A stretch of 64,000 nucleotides of DNA from Schistosoma haematobium. Lineage: Eukaryota > Platyhelminthes > Trematoda > Strigeidida > Schistosomatidae. The position numbers and the translations under genes were made by a program. This document shows positions 12,107 to 24,016 of the stretch, one piece after another; the stretch's first letter is position 1, and each line of letters begins with the position of its first letter. The stretch is taken from assembly GCF_000699445.3 (NCBI RefSeq), contig NC_067202.1:14909924-14973923 (forward strand), given 5' to 3'. A model generated the notes under the pieces. The model saw only the letters and a program-made list of their open reading frames with translations, did not search any database and was not told where the DNA came from.

Positions 12107-12555
12107 TATCTTTATAATTTAAAGGTTTTACGGACCGTTACAAAATTCCGCAGAGTAAGGTTTTTCTGATTCCTTCCTTTTGTTTTAACAAGGTAGCATT
12201 GATGGAGATGCTACTTGTATGAGGTATACATCCTAATGGTGTTAAATCCTTGAACAGTTAGCAATACTAGTTAGCCTTAGCACCTTGAGTTTATTGCATT
12301 TGGTTTGTCTTATCGTTTCTCAAGTGATCTGCTTAACACAATAGCTCAACACAGTAGCCCCAGAGAGGTTCCAGCTGTAGTTTTGAGTAAAATATTTTAT
12401 ACATAAATGATAGACTGAGGAGTTTAGACATTTCATATGCTTATATTTACATACCATCTCACAGTCAAATGATGATATAAAAAGGCTCATTTTTACTGAC
12501 TAGTTATTCTATCTTTTAGTATCTATTCATTGGAAGCATAATTGTACATGCATTT
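12107..12555. other. Unassigned stretch
   Basis: No coding or repeat core recognised. Confidence 0.35.
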
Positions 12556-12559
12556 CATG

Positions 12560-13330
12560 CACCTAAACTAATGGTTGATCTCGTTGTCAGAAGGGGTATC
12601 AACCTCGTGACTTTCGAAGAAACTCGGCCTTCACGATGAGGCGTTATAACTCTTCCAAATGAAGACCTTCTAACTCCCAGGGCAGAGTTTAAATGATTCG
12701 AATTATTTTCTTTTTATTTAACGTTTTTTAGCGAGTTAGTTTTCTACCAATATCAAAGTGAGAATCTTCAATAAGAACGTCAAGGCAGTTAGTTCTACTG
12801 TACGGAGCTAAAACTCGGAGAACTAAGACAACCATTATCAAGAAGGTGCAATTGTTTATAAATAGTTATCTACTAAAGATAATCAACATCCATTTAGCCG
12901 GATACCCTCAGCAACAGCCCACTATGAGAGAGAGCAAACCAGCTTCCAGATGAAGAGGAAATTAGGAATAGACGATGGAAATGGATAGGACATACATTAC
13001 GGAAATCGTCAAACTGCATCACGAAGAAAGCCCTAACTTGGAATCCTGAATGGAAGGCGGAAATGTGGAATGCCAAAGAACACATTACGTCGAGAAATAG
13101 AATCAAATATGAAAAGGATGAATAACAACTGGAAGCAGCTGGAAAGGATTACCCAGGACGGAGTTGGGTAGAGAGTGTTGGCGGGCGGCTTATGCTCCTT
13201 CACGAGGAGTAACAGGCGTAAGTAAGGAAGGAAGTAAGTTTTCTACGCGATAAGACCGCTAACCTCATACCTAAACCTCCTCCTTTATCCGGGCTTGGGA
13301 CCGGTAGTAGCCTCAGAGAGACTCCAAGTA
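12560..13330 (-). mobile_element. RTE family A 5' end (antisense), split by a nested RTE insertion
   Basis: 12560-12747 is the reverse complement of the family A start-codon region and leader. The same leader resumes at 13247-13330 (taacctcatac..cctcctcctttatccgggct). The intervening 12748-13236 is a separate sense-strand RTE 3' fragment flanked by a 10-bp duplication AGTTTTCTAC (12738-12747 and 13237-13246). Confidence 0.75.
12748..13236 (+). mobile_element. RTE family A 5'-truncated insertion with target duplication
   Basis: Begins within the RT C-terminal coding region and ends in a gtaagtaaggaaggaagta tail. It shares private differences with the 7.5-8.1 kb copy (same frame-breaking cagttagttctactg). 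Host flanks carry the 10-bp direct repeat AGTTTTCTAC, which defines the insertion precisely. Confidence 0.75.
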
Positions 13331-13576
13331 GAGTTTATTCATTGGAAGTACCAAATCACTAATTCGGATGTTGTAACTGACTACCATATGAACCATGATC
13401 AATTTTAGACGATCAATTGCAGTACACAAAATCTATAAGATAGAATTTATTAGACAAATTTTATGAAAACGGCCAAAAATATGATACGATTAATTAAATA
13501 AAAAAAAACAATATTCAAATGAATATTTCAATGAAACATTTTGTTTTCCTGCCTTTCTCTCTTTTTTATTCTTCAT

Positions 13577-13678
13577 TTAAGCATTAATAGAACTGATAAA
13601 TGATTTAGCTGGTTTAATATAACAAATCGATTCTGGTACTTTAATCTCTTGAAATGTTGATAAAAAGGCTGTAGTCAC
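13577..13678 (-). CDS. CLXN: Calaxin exon 7 (probable terminal exon)
   Basis: Preceded by a strong pyrimidine tract (ctccttcttcttctttttct) and ACTCAACAG. It encodes 33 codons beginning [20 protein letters not shown] and a TAA, in the phase required by exon 6. AATAAA follows within 15 nt of the stop. The C-terminus of calaxin is poorly conserved, so this exon rests on splice signals, phase and position more than on similarity. Confidence 0.6.
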   Translation of the reverse strand: MTTAFLSTFQEIKVPESICYIKPAKSFISSINA

Positions 13679-16600
13679 CTGTTGAGTAAAGAAAAAGAAG
13701 AAGAAGGAGAAGGGATAAGGAAAATGATATGCAATAGTTATATAAGTAGTAGATATGTATGAGTTTAAAGTATTCCTGTTAGTGATAATGAGGAATACGA
13801 TGGATAACTCTCTTTATTAACACCTATGTACATATTGGGTGGAGCGCATCGATAGTACAGTTTAGTTATAATGACTTAATATCAACAATGGAAAAACTCA
13901 AACTCTTACATATAGATATACAGTTTCATGCCCAATGATTAGACCTAGTAGATGTGAATACTAATACTAGGATGTAGTTATGTTCAACCTGCAAGCCTTA
14001 AGATGAAACTTGGCCTGGATTCCACTGATAGCCAAAATCCAACTTTACTAAAATTATAAATAGTATCTTAAAAGTATTGTTCAGAAAGAATATGAGATCA
14101 TCTGGATAAGGGGTTCTAATACTGAACCTTAAGTAGTTAATAGGTCAGCCGATGAGATTGTTAAAACTGAATTCAGTTTAGTTACTAAGATAATATTTTA
14201 TGAATTATTGATCTATTTCTTACTATGAATTAGATAAACTGTCATAAGTAACATCGAACCTTGGAGATATATGCATTAGTTCAAGTTGCTTATACCACAT
14301 CAGAACAGCGGAATTCTAGCGTTGTTTATACAATATCAGGACAGAACAACACTATGGAAACTTCTTCGACACTACGGCGTGCCTCAGAAGATAGTCAATA
14401 TCATACAGAGTTCATATGATGGATTACACTGCAAAATTGTGCATGGAGGACAGTTGACAAAGTCGTTCGAAGTGAAGACCGGTGTTAGGCAAGGTTGCTT
14501 ACTCTCACCCTTTCTCTTTCTCCTGGTGATCGACTGGATCATGAAGATGTCAACGTATGAAGGGAAGCGCGGGATACAATGGACATCTAGGATGCAGCTG
14601 GACGATTTAGACTTCGCAGATGATCTGGCCCTTCTATCCCATACGCAACAACAAATGCAGGAGAAGACGAACAGTGTGTCAGCAGCCTCAGTAGCAGTAG
14701 GTCTCAATATACACAAAGGGAAAAGCAGGATTCTCCGATACAACACAGAATGCACCAATCCAATCACAATTAACGGAGAAGATTTGGAAGATGTAAAAAC
14801 CTTTACGTATTTGGGCAGCATCATTGATGAACAGGGTGGATCTGATGCAGATGTGAAGGCGCGGATTGGCAAATCAAGAGCAGCATATTTACAACTGAGG
14901 AACATCTGGAGCTCAAAGCAACTGTCAACCAACACCAAGGTCAGGATTTTCAATACAAATGTCAAGACAGTTCTACTGTATGGGGCAGAAACCTGGAGAA
15001 CTACGAAAGCCATCATCCAGAAAATACAGGTGTTTATTAACAGTTGTCTATACAAAATACTTCAGATCCGTTGGCCGGACACTATTAGCAACAGCCTACT
15101 ATGGGAGAGAACAAACCAGATTCTAGTGGAGGAAGAAATCAGAAAGAAGTGCTGGAAGTGAACAGGACACACATGGAGGGAAGCACCCAACTGTGTCACA
15201 AGGCAAGCCCTCACATGGAATCTTCAAGGCCAAAGGAAAAGAGGAAGACCAAAGAACACATTACGCCGAGAAATGGAAATAGACATGAGAAAAATGAACA
15301 AGAATTGGATGGAACTAGAAAAGAAGGCCCAGGACAGAGTGGGTTGGAGAATGCTGGTCAGCGGCCTATGCTCCATTGGGAGTAACAGGCGTAAGTAAGT
15401 AAGTAAGTTATACAATATCAATGCTAGTAGAATGTTTATCGAAACCATGTAGAGTAAAGTTGTTAGTCTACACTGAGCCATAGCTCTCAGAATGTTCATG
15501 ATTGATATGTGGGTAGTGAAATTAGCATGTGATTGATCAGTAAACAAAACAAAAAAAACGGATAAGCGTCTTTGTAGACCAGCACATAGATTATTTTTTA
15601 TATGAAAAGATTAATTTCATTATAATTCTAATCACATTTCCCATTGTGTGATTGTTCTTAATTCTTCATCAAGAAACAGTGTTTCTGATTTATTGTCTGG
15701 ATGGTAAATCAGAGATTGTGGTCTAATGTACTCAATTGAATTATTCAACCTAATTGATTGTTATAGTATTTCATAGTAGAAGATCAAATACATCATTATT
15801 TTTGTCGTTGTAACAATCATCAAATCATAGTTAGAGATTCTAGAGACTGATGTGTGTGACGATGGACCACAGGTGAACTCGAGAAAGCTGTAGGAGGCTC
15901 AGAAGGAGCCGAAGATATTCCATCCAATCACCTTTTGGGAGAGTGTTCTAGAATTTCTACATGTAGCTTCCCGATTGGACAATGCTAATAACCCCCTGTA
16001 TGCTGAGTGGAGAACTGTAATGATGATTTTGTTCTTACTAAAAACTATAAATACCTGACAATTTTGTACTATAATTGACACTATCTGGGAATAATATCTC
16101 TTTCATTAGTCTTCTGTATTCTCATTGCGACCTGGAAGGGTTCTGGCGTTCTAGTGCTAACGTTATACGCGGTATATCAAGAACAACCTTCTAGATATAA
16201 CAATGTGACAGTATCATCCGTAGTACATTTATTGTTCTTCATTCCTTTGTAAAATTTGACCGTAACGTAATCCTTCTTTTATTTATTAAAGGTTGAACTT
16301 TGGAAACGGGTAGACATATATCTTATATTTATTATTGTTTAAATTCAACAATCTTCACGATTCCCCTGTACTGATTACAATCATATGTTCACCAGTGAAT
16401 AATTTCAAGAGGTAACTCTCACGATTTGTAATGAGAAGTCATGATCAGTGAAGTTCAAGTGTTAGATAGTTACTTATCAATGACATTGGAAGATGATTGT
16501 GCAATATTGCAAAATAATTAATGTTGGAAATATGAGTCCTTGAGTTTCAGCTCAGTGATTTGAAGATTGGATCTGAAGGATCCTTGATCCGATGTCATGC

Positions 16601-19600
16601 ATCGTCGTGGATTCACAATACTGTGGAGTTTCACTTTTGATCAGAACAGTTGCTTAGTGCTCCTTGGTTTGTAATGACTGTCTAATCAAGTTTAGTTCAT
16701 AATGTGAATTACAAAGTTCAGCAACCTCCATAAATCGCCTTTACTATTTAAACAACATTTGGATTTGAATTTGTTGAGTAATAGAATTTTATCAAAGTAG
16801 GTATGTAGTGAACGAGAACACAAGTGGGGGCAATCGAATGTATTTCAACAGAAAATTACAGAACATCTTGATAATATCTGAGAATCATACAGTAAATACT
16901 TCATTCGCAAAATGTCAATCAATCGTCTCAAAGTTTAGTGTTCCTTTGTTTTTACAGCAGTCATTCTTTGTTCTCGTTCTCTTCTCTTCGATCTTTTTAA
17001 CCTTCTGCCTTCAGAAATTTCACTTTCGATTGATGATACATACTAGTTATATCTATCGACATCAGTAGCACACACCGCAGTTACGGTTCACAATCATTAC
17101 ATAAATATGAGCATCCTTAGTGATTTGTCTAGATGCCTATATTTCACATTTTGATCTCACTAATGATTTCTTCATTTATGCATAGTGAATAGTCTTAATG
17201 TGAATGAAAATTAACTCATCTATTTACTGAAATGAACACCCTGGTGGAGACAAACAATCTATCTTATAATACAATATTACAGAATATCTTCGTAAAATAT
17301 ATTACAACCATAGACTGAATACTTTTATTTGCAAAGTTCCATTATTTGTCCTTCACATTTTGTATGATTCTTTCAGTTCACAATTCCTTTCTATTTACCT
17401 TTCTGTTCTCTTTAACTCAATCTTCTTAACCTTCTACTGTCAGGTTTTTCATTTCCGATCGGTGTTACATACTACTTATGTCTATCGATATGCACCATAA
17501 ATGGAATATGAAAACTACTCTGATCAATCAGTGTTCTTTAAAAACTTCCAAGAGAATTTTAGTAAAGGAATAATTATGCTTTCATTATCCTAATTCGATA
17601 ATTATTGAACTGGTTAACCATTGAAGCATAGTTTTCATAAGTTTCTAGAATCTCTAAGTCAAACATATTATCCCGCGAGCGGTATCGTGGATGCGCACTG
17701 CTGAGGAGTCCCACAATAGGACGAAACGGCCGTCCAATGCTTCCAGGTTTTCAATTGTGGTGGTCTAACATCAATCGGTTCATGATCTCAATCAAAAAAT
17801 AATTTTGTGTTTGTACATGATCTAACCTTTAAAGTAAAACTCTTTCAGTACTCTCAATTTTCTGTCTTATTTTCGAGGTTCATGAAGAGAAGACTTCATG
17901 GAATTGGGAAATCATTAAGAAGTCATTGTCTAATTATTAAAGTATACTATCGGTTAGCTGATTAACTCAGACTACTAGGGTGTTGTGATAATCGTTAAAT
18001 TTGAAGTTCTGTGCCATGGACTGACTTAGGTTAAACATCCATTAGAAAAAACGAAGCACCAGACAGGGACTCTTTCCTAAAGATCTTTGATTTGATCCTT
18101 AATGGGGTTGAGTACTTCTTGATTTTTAATGACTTCCTAACCGAAACCAATCTGTGATATAAAACTCCGAAACCATTTTTTAGTAGCCTGGTGCAGTTTT
18201 AATGGCAATCAGATTACTGTATTAATTCTTGTTAAAAGTAATTAATCTATCTGATATGCTTTGTCTTATAATCCCTTTTTAGTCATTTTAAAACTTACCT
18301 CTTCATTAGGAAAACACTGTCCTAAAATTTCTAACAATAAAGCATTATCCTCAACAGCTTGTTGAAAATCAGTGTAATTCAGTCTTCCATCATGATCCAT
18401 ATCCTGTAAAAAAGAAAAAAAAACTCAATGAAAGGTTACGAAATTATTTTTTGAAGACTTTGTTTACTTAAATCAGTTATAAGTAGTTGAATTGTTTCGT
18501 CAAAATAATTTAGACGTTCGTATAACTTTGATGGGACCACTCTAACCAATGTATAGCATAGCTGTGTAGCATATATAAAAATCGGTATTTTTTTGTTATG
18601 GCATTATTATCGAAGTTTTCGTAATCTCAGAAGATCACAAAATATTAATAGTATTATTCATCTGATGTAATTATACATCTTTGCATGAATATATTCACAA
18701 TGAATTCCAATTAACGATTGATGTTACGTAACAAATCCATCTTTTTATTGAATCCATTTCAATGATCATCTAGAATATAACGAATATTTGTTTGTATTAG
18801 TTTTTAATTTTCAAATAGCAATGTCATGATTTTATAGTTGAATTCATGAGTTATGTAAAGGTAAACCACCATGGAAAACCTGGAAGCACTGGATGGCCGT
18901 TTCGTCATAGTATGGGACTCCTCAGCAGTGTGAATCCACGACTCCACCCCGTGAGATTCGGACCCAGAACCTATCAGTCTCGCACACGAACGCTTAACCT
19001 CTAGACCACTGAGCCGGTATCCAACATGCATTGGTTGAACTTAGACATTAACACCATCCAATGCTTCCAGGTTTTCCATGGTGGTCTGGCTTCAATTGAC
19101 TCATGAATTCAACTACAAAACTATCAAAATCTCCACAAAACCCCTTCTGACAATTTTATAACTATTTATTGACTGGTTTTGTTCTGATCAGTGCTTGGAA
19201 CTCTGACTGCTATACATTTGATGAAATGATAAATTAGTGAACAGATAGTTAATGTTTCCAGACTAAACTTTAGTCAGATTTTAATCGGAATTTACATATC
19301 ATGATTACTGTAGATAGTCTAACTAATAATAAACAATTCATCCCTTATATTTAATTAAATTTGTCTCAAATTAAGATAGATTTATTTTACGTGACCTCAG
19401 GCTGTGATAGAAATTCTTATATAATAATGCCAAGGAAAAATAATCAGGGATATTTTATGATTAATAAGGGTTTAAATTGTCCAAATGTTGTTATTCAAAA
19501 CTGATATTTGATCAGCTATTGTTAGTAAATGTATATACTGGATGGATTACTTCGATCTAACCATTTTGTTAAAAGTATAATAGAAATACTAATAACTATG

Positions 19601-22600
19601 TAGACAGCCCCCAAATGCCCTGGCACGGCCGAGGGTGAGGAGAGTCAGCTCTCCTTCTCGAAATGCTCTCATATGGATACGCGTATACAAACACTACCAG
19701 GGAAGTCCTACTCATTGTCTTCTTGCACAACGGGTGTTGTTTACGAAATTGAGGGGACGGAAAACGAATACCTGACCCTTTATCCGGATAGGTGAACGCG
19801 GAGGGTCCACCTAGGGGAGTTGGAAAACCCTTGTTCCAAACCAATGGTGAATATGGGCTCCAGGATCCTGAGGAAACAAGTGGCATATGAACCAATTATT
19901 GGTCACCGGCTGACACGGGACTGCATCTCCTAACGATCCTCTACTGCCTTGTGGATCAGACCTTTAGGTCGAAGGCTCCGGGTGTGGCCCCCTAAGAAAA
20001 CCACCCGCTTCGGTCTGGGCACCTGGGCAGTACCATAGCCCACACAAATCAAGTGACTTGTACGGTGCATATGTAATCAGTACCCCTTTGTATCAATATT
20101 TGTGTTCAAATAAATAAATAAATAACTGTAAACATCACACTTGTTGGACGAGTTAGTAATTATCAACACTTATTATCTCAGTGGATAATGCATTGGGTGT
20201 TTGGGGTGAAATGCACTTGATTCGAGTCTTAGTATGAATATCAACACTAAGATTCAGGGGACTTCAGATATTGAGTCCCTCATAAAAAGAATAGTCTGTT
20301 CAAGATCCCAATGCCAATCAAAATCAGTCCACTCTGAAAAATGTAGTCAGTAATCTAAAAGGGGTACGGTGCAAACGTAACCAATAAATTTTTATAAAAC
20401 GAATGAAAGTAGTACATACCAATCGTTTAAATGCCATTTCAACTAATTCTCTAATTCCTTCATCAGGATCCTCATCTGTTGGTTGCTTTTATAATTTAAA
20501 ATAAACAAATGAATAAAGGATTAAACAAAATATTTACATTGACTGCTTTCTAAATACATATACTTGCTGTTTGAAATATCTTTTATTTTGTTTATTTAAA
20601 GATAGATTTCAGGAAAAAACTGATACATCTTTTATGAGAGTATCGCAAACAGCTGTAACGTTGTTTAGGCTTAGGATCTGCTCGACAGTGTACATCCTTG
20701 TTGCTATATATAAAACCTACTGGATAATCTTTCAAATTATTTGTATACACACTGACGAATAAATTTTAAGTTAGGAAGAAACAAATGTTTGATGCTGTTT
20801 AGTTTTGACCGGTTTTCTTGTGAATAGTCTGCCAGTGTATGTGATAAGAGAAGATTGGTATATCTGTTTTGAGATTAGTCAATGTGATCTATGACTGGTC
20901 AAAGATTAGAGATAGAAACATTACGACACATAAGCGGCTATTTTACATATTAAACTGACTCATTCACTACTCCCCATTCTGTAATTATGTCAATATAACT
21001 TTGGTTATTAATATCTGGTTTTTGATCGAACACTTGGATTTAAGTGTTTGGATTCAAGCAATTTGATCTCAGGTTCAGTTTATACTAATTTGGCTCAGGG
21101 AAGCATAGTGATCAAAATAGATAGAAGTGAAAAATACAAACGACCAGTAACTTTTTGACTTTCAAAAGCTTTCAAGACTAGGCATAGCAAGTGATCTTAT
21201 GGAAGGGAAAGCTGAATAAAAATTGCTTGAGCCTATTCTAACTATTCTACATAGCTATTTTAAATGTTGAACTTTTATTAAACTTGTGAGACTTTTTAAC
21301 GATTGAATTAACTTTCTTTTAACCTAGTATCATAAATCTAGTAGCTAGCCCCACAGTGAGTAGTATACTGTGAGTGTGTCATGAACTAAATGTTTATCGC
21401 CCTACAATTTTTATGAGTTGTTCACATATCACTGATTTGTGATAATAAGTATGTATTTGTAAAACTATTCAGAATTAATGTTTTTACAGCCTTGAGTTGT
21501 GGAAATTATTGAATTTCATTGAAAACCATAAACCAATCAATGTTCCCTCGCCATTGAAAACCTGGAAGTTAGACGTAAACGCCGTTAAATGCTGTCTCAG
21601 TGGTATAGAGGTTAAGCATTCGGGAGCAAGAGCGAAGGTATTGGGTCCAAATGGCGCGTGAGAGATCATGGATGTGCGCTGTCAAGAAGTTTCATACGAG
21701 GACGAGACGACCTTTTCGTGCCACGTTAATATTCCAACCTGCAAAGTGCTTGTAGAGTTGAATATCATTTGTTATTTTCCAAAACTGCGGTCTAAAAATG
21801 CCTTTACTTTTAAGATAGTGCAAGACGCCACAAAACATCAGCGATATATACTTGTATCTAGTTTGACTAAATTTAAAAACAATTCATGGTCAGTGGAAGT
21901 TTCCTCCTGGTTTGAAGGATTTTTGTTGAATACTTAAGTTTACACGGTGACTGTTGGTAGATCTGTTTCAATGAGGTCCATCAATGTTCACAATACATTA
22001 TTGGTTTAGTACAGGAAGCCTTTTGTTTTTGGTTAATAAATTTCATTTTTTCAGTTATATTTGAAAATATATCATAATATCAAGTAGTATGCCCAAATGA
22101 ATAGTATGTAAATTTATGTTGAAAGGTGAATTCCGGCTAGATGATGATAGATAAAACATGGAAAAAATCTTAGTAACACAGTGGAGACAGGAAAATAAAA
22201 ACCTGAATCCATGACATGCACCTACATTATCCAATTTACAACATACACTTGTACCGGTTATCTAAAGCTCAAAGTAAAACATAATTTTTTGTATACAAAC
22301 AATTCATGTCTTTGATACTTGAGGGGTATAGCCTTAAACTTTGCATTGATTTTTGGTTTACAAAGTACAGAACATCTTATCTGTTAACGGCAGTTTGCAT
22401 GTAAGTTAATTAAAAAACAAAACTCTTTGATAAGCTTTTAACAATTTATAAATGTAATTTATATATGCCACTTCTAATGTTTCTCTAAAGTATTGACGTT
22501 ATCTGCAAAGCAAAATAACATTGTTTTCAATGTGAAATCATGCCAAATATAGCTGAAAAATCAGGAGATAGGGTAGAAAGATTTTGAAAAAAATTGACAG

Positions 22601-23894
22601 AACACCTAAACTGCTTTGAATTTGAAGAGCGAGTCATTCTATTTCACTTGAAAGATCAAATACAGATTATATATATGCACTATACTAAGAATGGACTATG
22701 CATAACAAAGAATTTACTTTGTGACGCCGTATTATATTGCCAATAAAGGCTTAGAAGCAATAAGTGGAAAGAACGCTATCCTATTACAACAGACGTGATC
22801 TCTCTCATTTTTCTTTAAGCTTAATTTAAAAAATATGTACTTCCGTTTTATCGAATAGTTCGAATGGAGTCGGTAATAATTGGCTGTAAGACCGAACGGT
22901 TCAAGGGTAATTCTTTAGCTAAGACCAAACCAAATGGTTATTAATCACTTTTAGGTGCTACCTAGGCTTTTAGGTTGCTAATGACAAAGCACAAGCGCGG
23001 TAACGGGTGAAAGAGACAAGCTAGTGTTCAGATAAGTTTATAAAATAATATACAGTCAAGATTTTCATGTTTACGCCCAGAGGTTTGATTTTAACATACA
23101 AATTAATTCTGAAAGATGCTCGGTTGATTCGGTAGTCTGGAAATACAGGCACCATACAAGCTTCCTAAAATGGCGCAGAAAATTTCCGGGGTCAATCACA
23201 CATAAGATAGAGCAAAAGTATGAAAATTCGGGGCCGAATTTATGACAAGCAAGGGGTTATAAAATATTTCATCCGGGTTTTGTGTATTATCTTTGTGAGC
23301 AACAGTGCTCAGTGCGATAAAATCAAGTGACCATGCTTATAAATGCAGAAGTAATTGATACAATCTGAAAACTTGTAAAACATACAAAATAGTTACTTTG
23401 ACAAGAGAATACTTTAATAGCTGAAACATTTCCTCTCTGGTTATTCTTCCATCACTGTTGAGATCATAAACATCAAACGCAACTAAAACATTCATTGGTT
23501 CATATCACATATTTACATTTTATTTTTTCTTCTAAAGTACCTCGTAGGAATATTGATAATCCCATCACCCATTCTTGAGCATTGACACCACCATCGAAAT
23601 CCCCGTCAAAAACACGGAAAACTGAAAACTAGAAATTGACAGGCTAGATGTTACTTCTATCAATCATGACGTCATCTGTCATCTTAAATGTATGATGCAG
23701 TATTTCCCTGAACTTCATCCGATCTAACTTTCCGAAAGGCTTTTTGCTGTCAAATTTAACGAACATATCTAACAAAGCTTCGCATTCTAAACGAGTGACT
23801 TTATCCAATAAGTTGGCTTTATCTTACAGTTCACATTGTTCGCAAGCTTGTTTGTCAATCTATTAATAGCTTTCCTGATGGAGATTTCCAACAT
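13577..23894 (-). CDS. CLXN: Calaxin/EFCAB1-like EF-hand protein, seven exons
   Basis: Exons (minus strand): 23894-23828, 23798-23655, 23621-23517, 23482-23397, 20485-20420, 18403-18299, 13678-13577. All junctions are GT..AG and phases agree, giving 675 nt = 224 aa plus stop (human calaxin is about 211 aa). EF-hand loops: residues 76-87 ([12 protein letters not shown]), 112-123 ([12 protein letters not shown]) and 157-168 ([12 protein letters not shown], Asp at position 12 as in vertebrates). [13 protein letters not shown] and the ALLLE..GQCFP stretch also match the family. The start ATG at 23894 has an in-frame stop 21 nt upstream. Calaxin is a calcium sensor that binds outer-arm dynein and its docking site in motile cilia and sperm; that role here is inferred from similarity. 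The large 3' introns contain RTE, SINE and LTR insertions. Confidence 0.85.
14339..15407 (+). mobile_element. RTE family A 5'-truncated insertion in calaxin intron 6
   Basis: Flanked by a perfect 13-bp duplication TTATACAATATCA (14326-14338 and 15408-15420), and ends in (taag)n. It encodes the second half of the [18 protein letters not shown], the catalytic FADD in [43 protein letters not shown]. It then meets a TGA after EEIRKKCWK at 15159-15161, followed in frame by about 79 more codons. It lies antisense to calaxin. The clean duplication and open frame mark a recent insertion. Confidence 0.9.
15855..16202 (+). mobile_element. Probable solo LTR
   Basis: 348 bp beginning TGTGACGATGG and ending ATATAACA (TG..CA), flanked by a 5-bp direct repeat ATGTG (15850-15854 and 16203-16207). 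A TATA-like ctataaatacc lies near 16042. No internal coding region adjoins, as expected after LTR-LTR recombination. It differs from the LTRs of the 34.7-39.9 kb element. The call rests on termini and duplication only. Confidence 0.6.
16800..17075 (+). repeat. R280 dispersed repeat, copy 1
   Basis: About 275 bp, starting tgtagtgaacgagaacacaa and ending ..gacatcagtagcacacacc. Related copies occur at 17.23, 34.34, 45.18 and 47.88 kb in the same orientation. The TG..CA-like ends suggest a solo LTR or short terminal element; the family was not identified. The open frame through it is not considered a gene. Confidence 0.6.
17225..17510 (+). repeat. R280 dispersed repeat, copy 2 (diverged)
   Basis: Same order of landmarks as copy 1 (tgaatactt, cttctactgtcaggttttt, cttatgtctatcgatatg), with more substitutions. 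The two copies lie about 150 bp apart in the same orientation. Confidence 0.55.
17670..17800 (+). mobile_element. Hammerhead SINE family A, 3' half
   Basis: Contains the ribozyme and the tail (ggtctaacatcaatcggttc), but not the tRNA-like head. Lies in calaxin intron 6, antisense to the gene. Confidence 0.75.
17695..17740 (+). ncRNA. Hammerhead ribozyme motif, core intact
   Basis: GCACTG, CTGAGGA (17701-17707), stem II GTCC/GGAC with loop cacaata, GAA, ACGGCCGT, C17734, then CAATGC. Stem I has one C-A mismatch; the catalytic core is complete. Confidence 0.7.
18299..18403 (-). CDS. CLXN: Calaxin exon 6
   Basis: 35 codons starting with the third EF-hand loop [12 protein letters not shown] and continuing with [20 protein letters not shown]. 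Acceptor TTTACAG, donor GTAAGT, phase 0. Confidence 0.85.
18850..19050 (-). mobile_element. Hammerhead SINE family A in calaxin intron 5 (sense to gene)
   Basis: Minus-strand copy with tRNA-like A/B boxes (about 18955-19020) and ribozyme. A plus-strand tail fragment of the same family (19055-19120) abuts it, making a small inverted pair. Confidence 0.8.
18886..18931 (-). ncRNA. Hammerhead ribozyme motif in calaxin intron, sense strand
   Basis: CACTG/CAGTG stem I, core CTGAGGA, stem II GTC/GAC plus a mismatch, GAA, then ACGGCCAT with one stem III mismatch. The core is complete but stems II and III are weakened. It is in the same orientation as calaxin pre-mRNA. Confidence 0.65.
19603..20126 (+). 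mobile_element. Non-LTR element 3' end with (AAAT)n tail, copy 1
   Basis: About 520 bp beginning ccaaatgccctgg and ending ttcaaataaataaataaata. A clearly related copy sits at 46474-46985. Shared GC-rich landmarks include cttcggtctgggcacctggg. No RT coding lies in either copy, so these are 5'-truncated LINE tails or a LINE-mobilised SINE. Located in calaxin intron 5. Confidence 0.65.
20160..20345 (+). mobile_element. Sm-alpha-like SINE (family B), tRNA-like head only
   Basis: A-box-like tctcagtggataatgc and B-box-like ttgattcgagtcttag. The hammerhead part is decayed. In calaxin intron 5. Confidence 0.5.
20420..20485 (-). CDS. CLXN: Calaxin exon 5
   Basis: 22 codons, [20 protein letters not shown] then RL, between a CTTTTATAG-type acceptor side and a GTATGT donor, phase 0 on both sides. 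The DEDPDEGI motif is the most specific match to calaxin in the gene. Confidence 0.85.
20486..23396. other. Calaxin intron 4
   Basis: 2911 nt between exons 4 and 5. Holds a decayed plus-strand SINE A (about 21555-21730); the rest, including 22850-23330, shows nothing identifiable. Open frames here are not supported as coding. Confidence 0.6.
21555..21730 (+). mobile_element. SINE family A relic
   Basis: Recognisable tgtctcagtggtatagaggt head and a degenerate ribozyme ending gaggacgagacgacc; the catalytic core is lost. Confidence 0.55.
23397..23894 (-). CDS. CLXN: Calaxin exons 1-4 with three micro-introns
   Basis: Exon 1 23894-23828, intron 23827-23799 (29 nt); exon 2 23798-23655, intron 23654-23622 (33 nt); exon 3 23621-23517, intron 23516-23483 (34 nt); exon 4 23482-23397. 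Removing the three tiny introns restores one frame. The joined residues read [17 protein letters not shown] then [12 protein letters not shown], which follow the vertebrate order. Very short 5' introns are a known schistosome trait. The 29-nt acceptor (AAAG) is the least certain junction. Confidence 0.8.
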
Positions 23895-24016
23895 ATTAAA
23901 TGCAACCGTGAAATGTCATAGTAACACACAAGACGTGAAAGATTAAAACAAAAATAATCATATACACTAACCAATACATTCCTAAATATTAAGAGCAGTA
24001 AATCAGTTGACGTATG

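Noticed and set aside
21668..21937. 89-codon plus-strand ORF in calaxin intron 4
   Set aside because: Starts inside a decayed SINE A and shows no family features.
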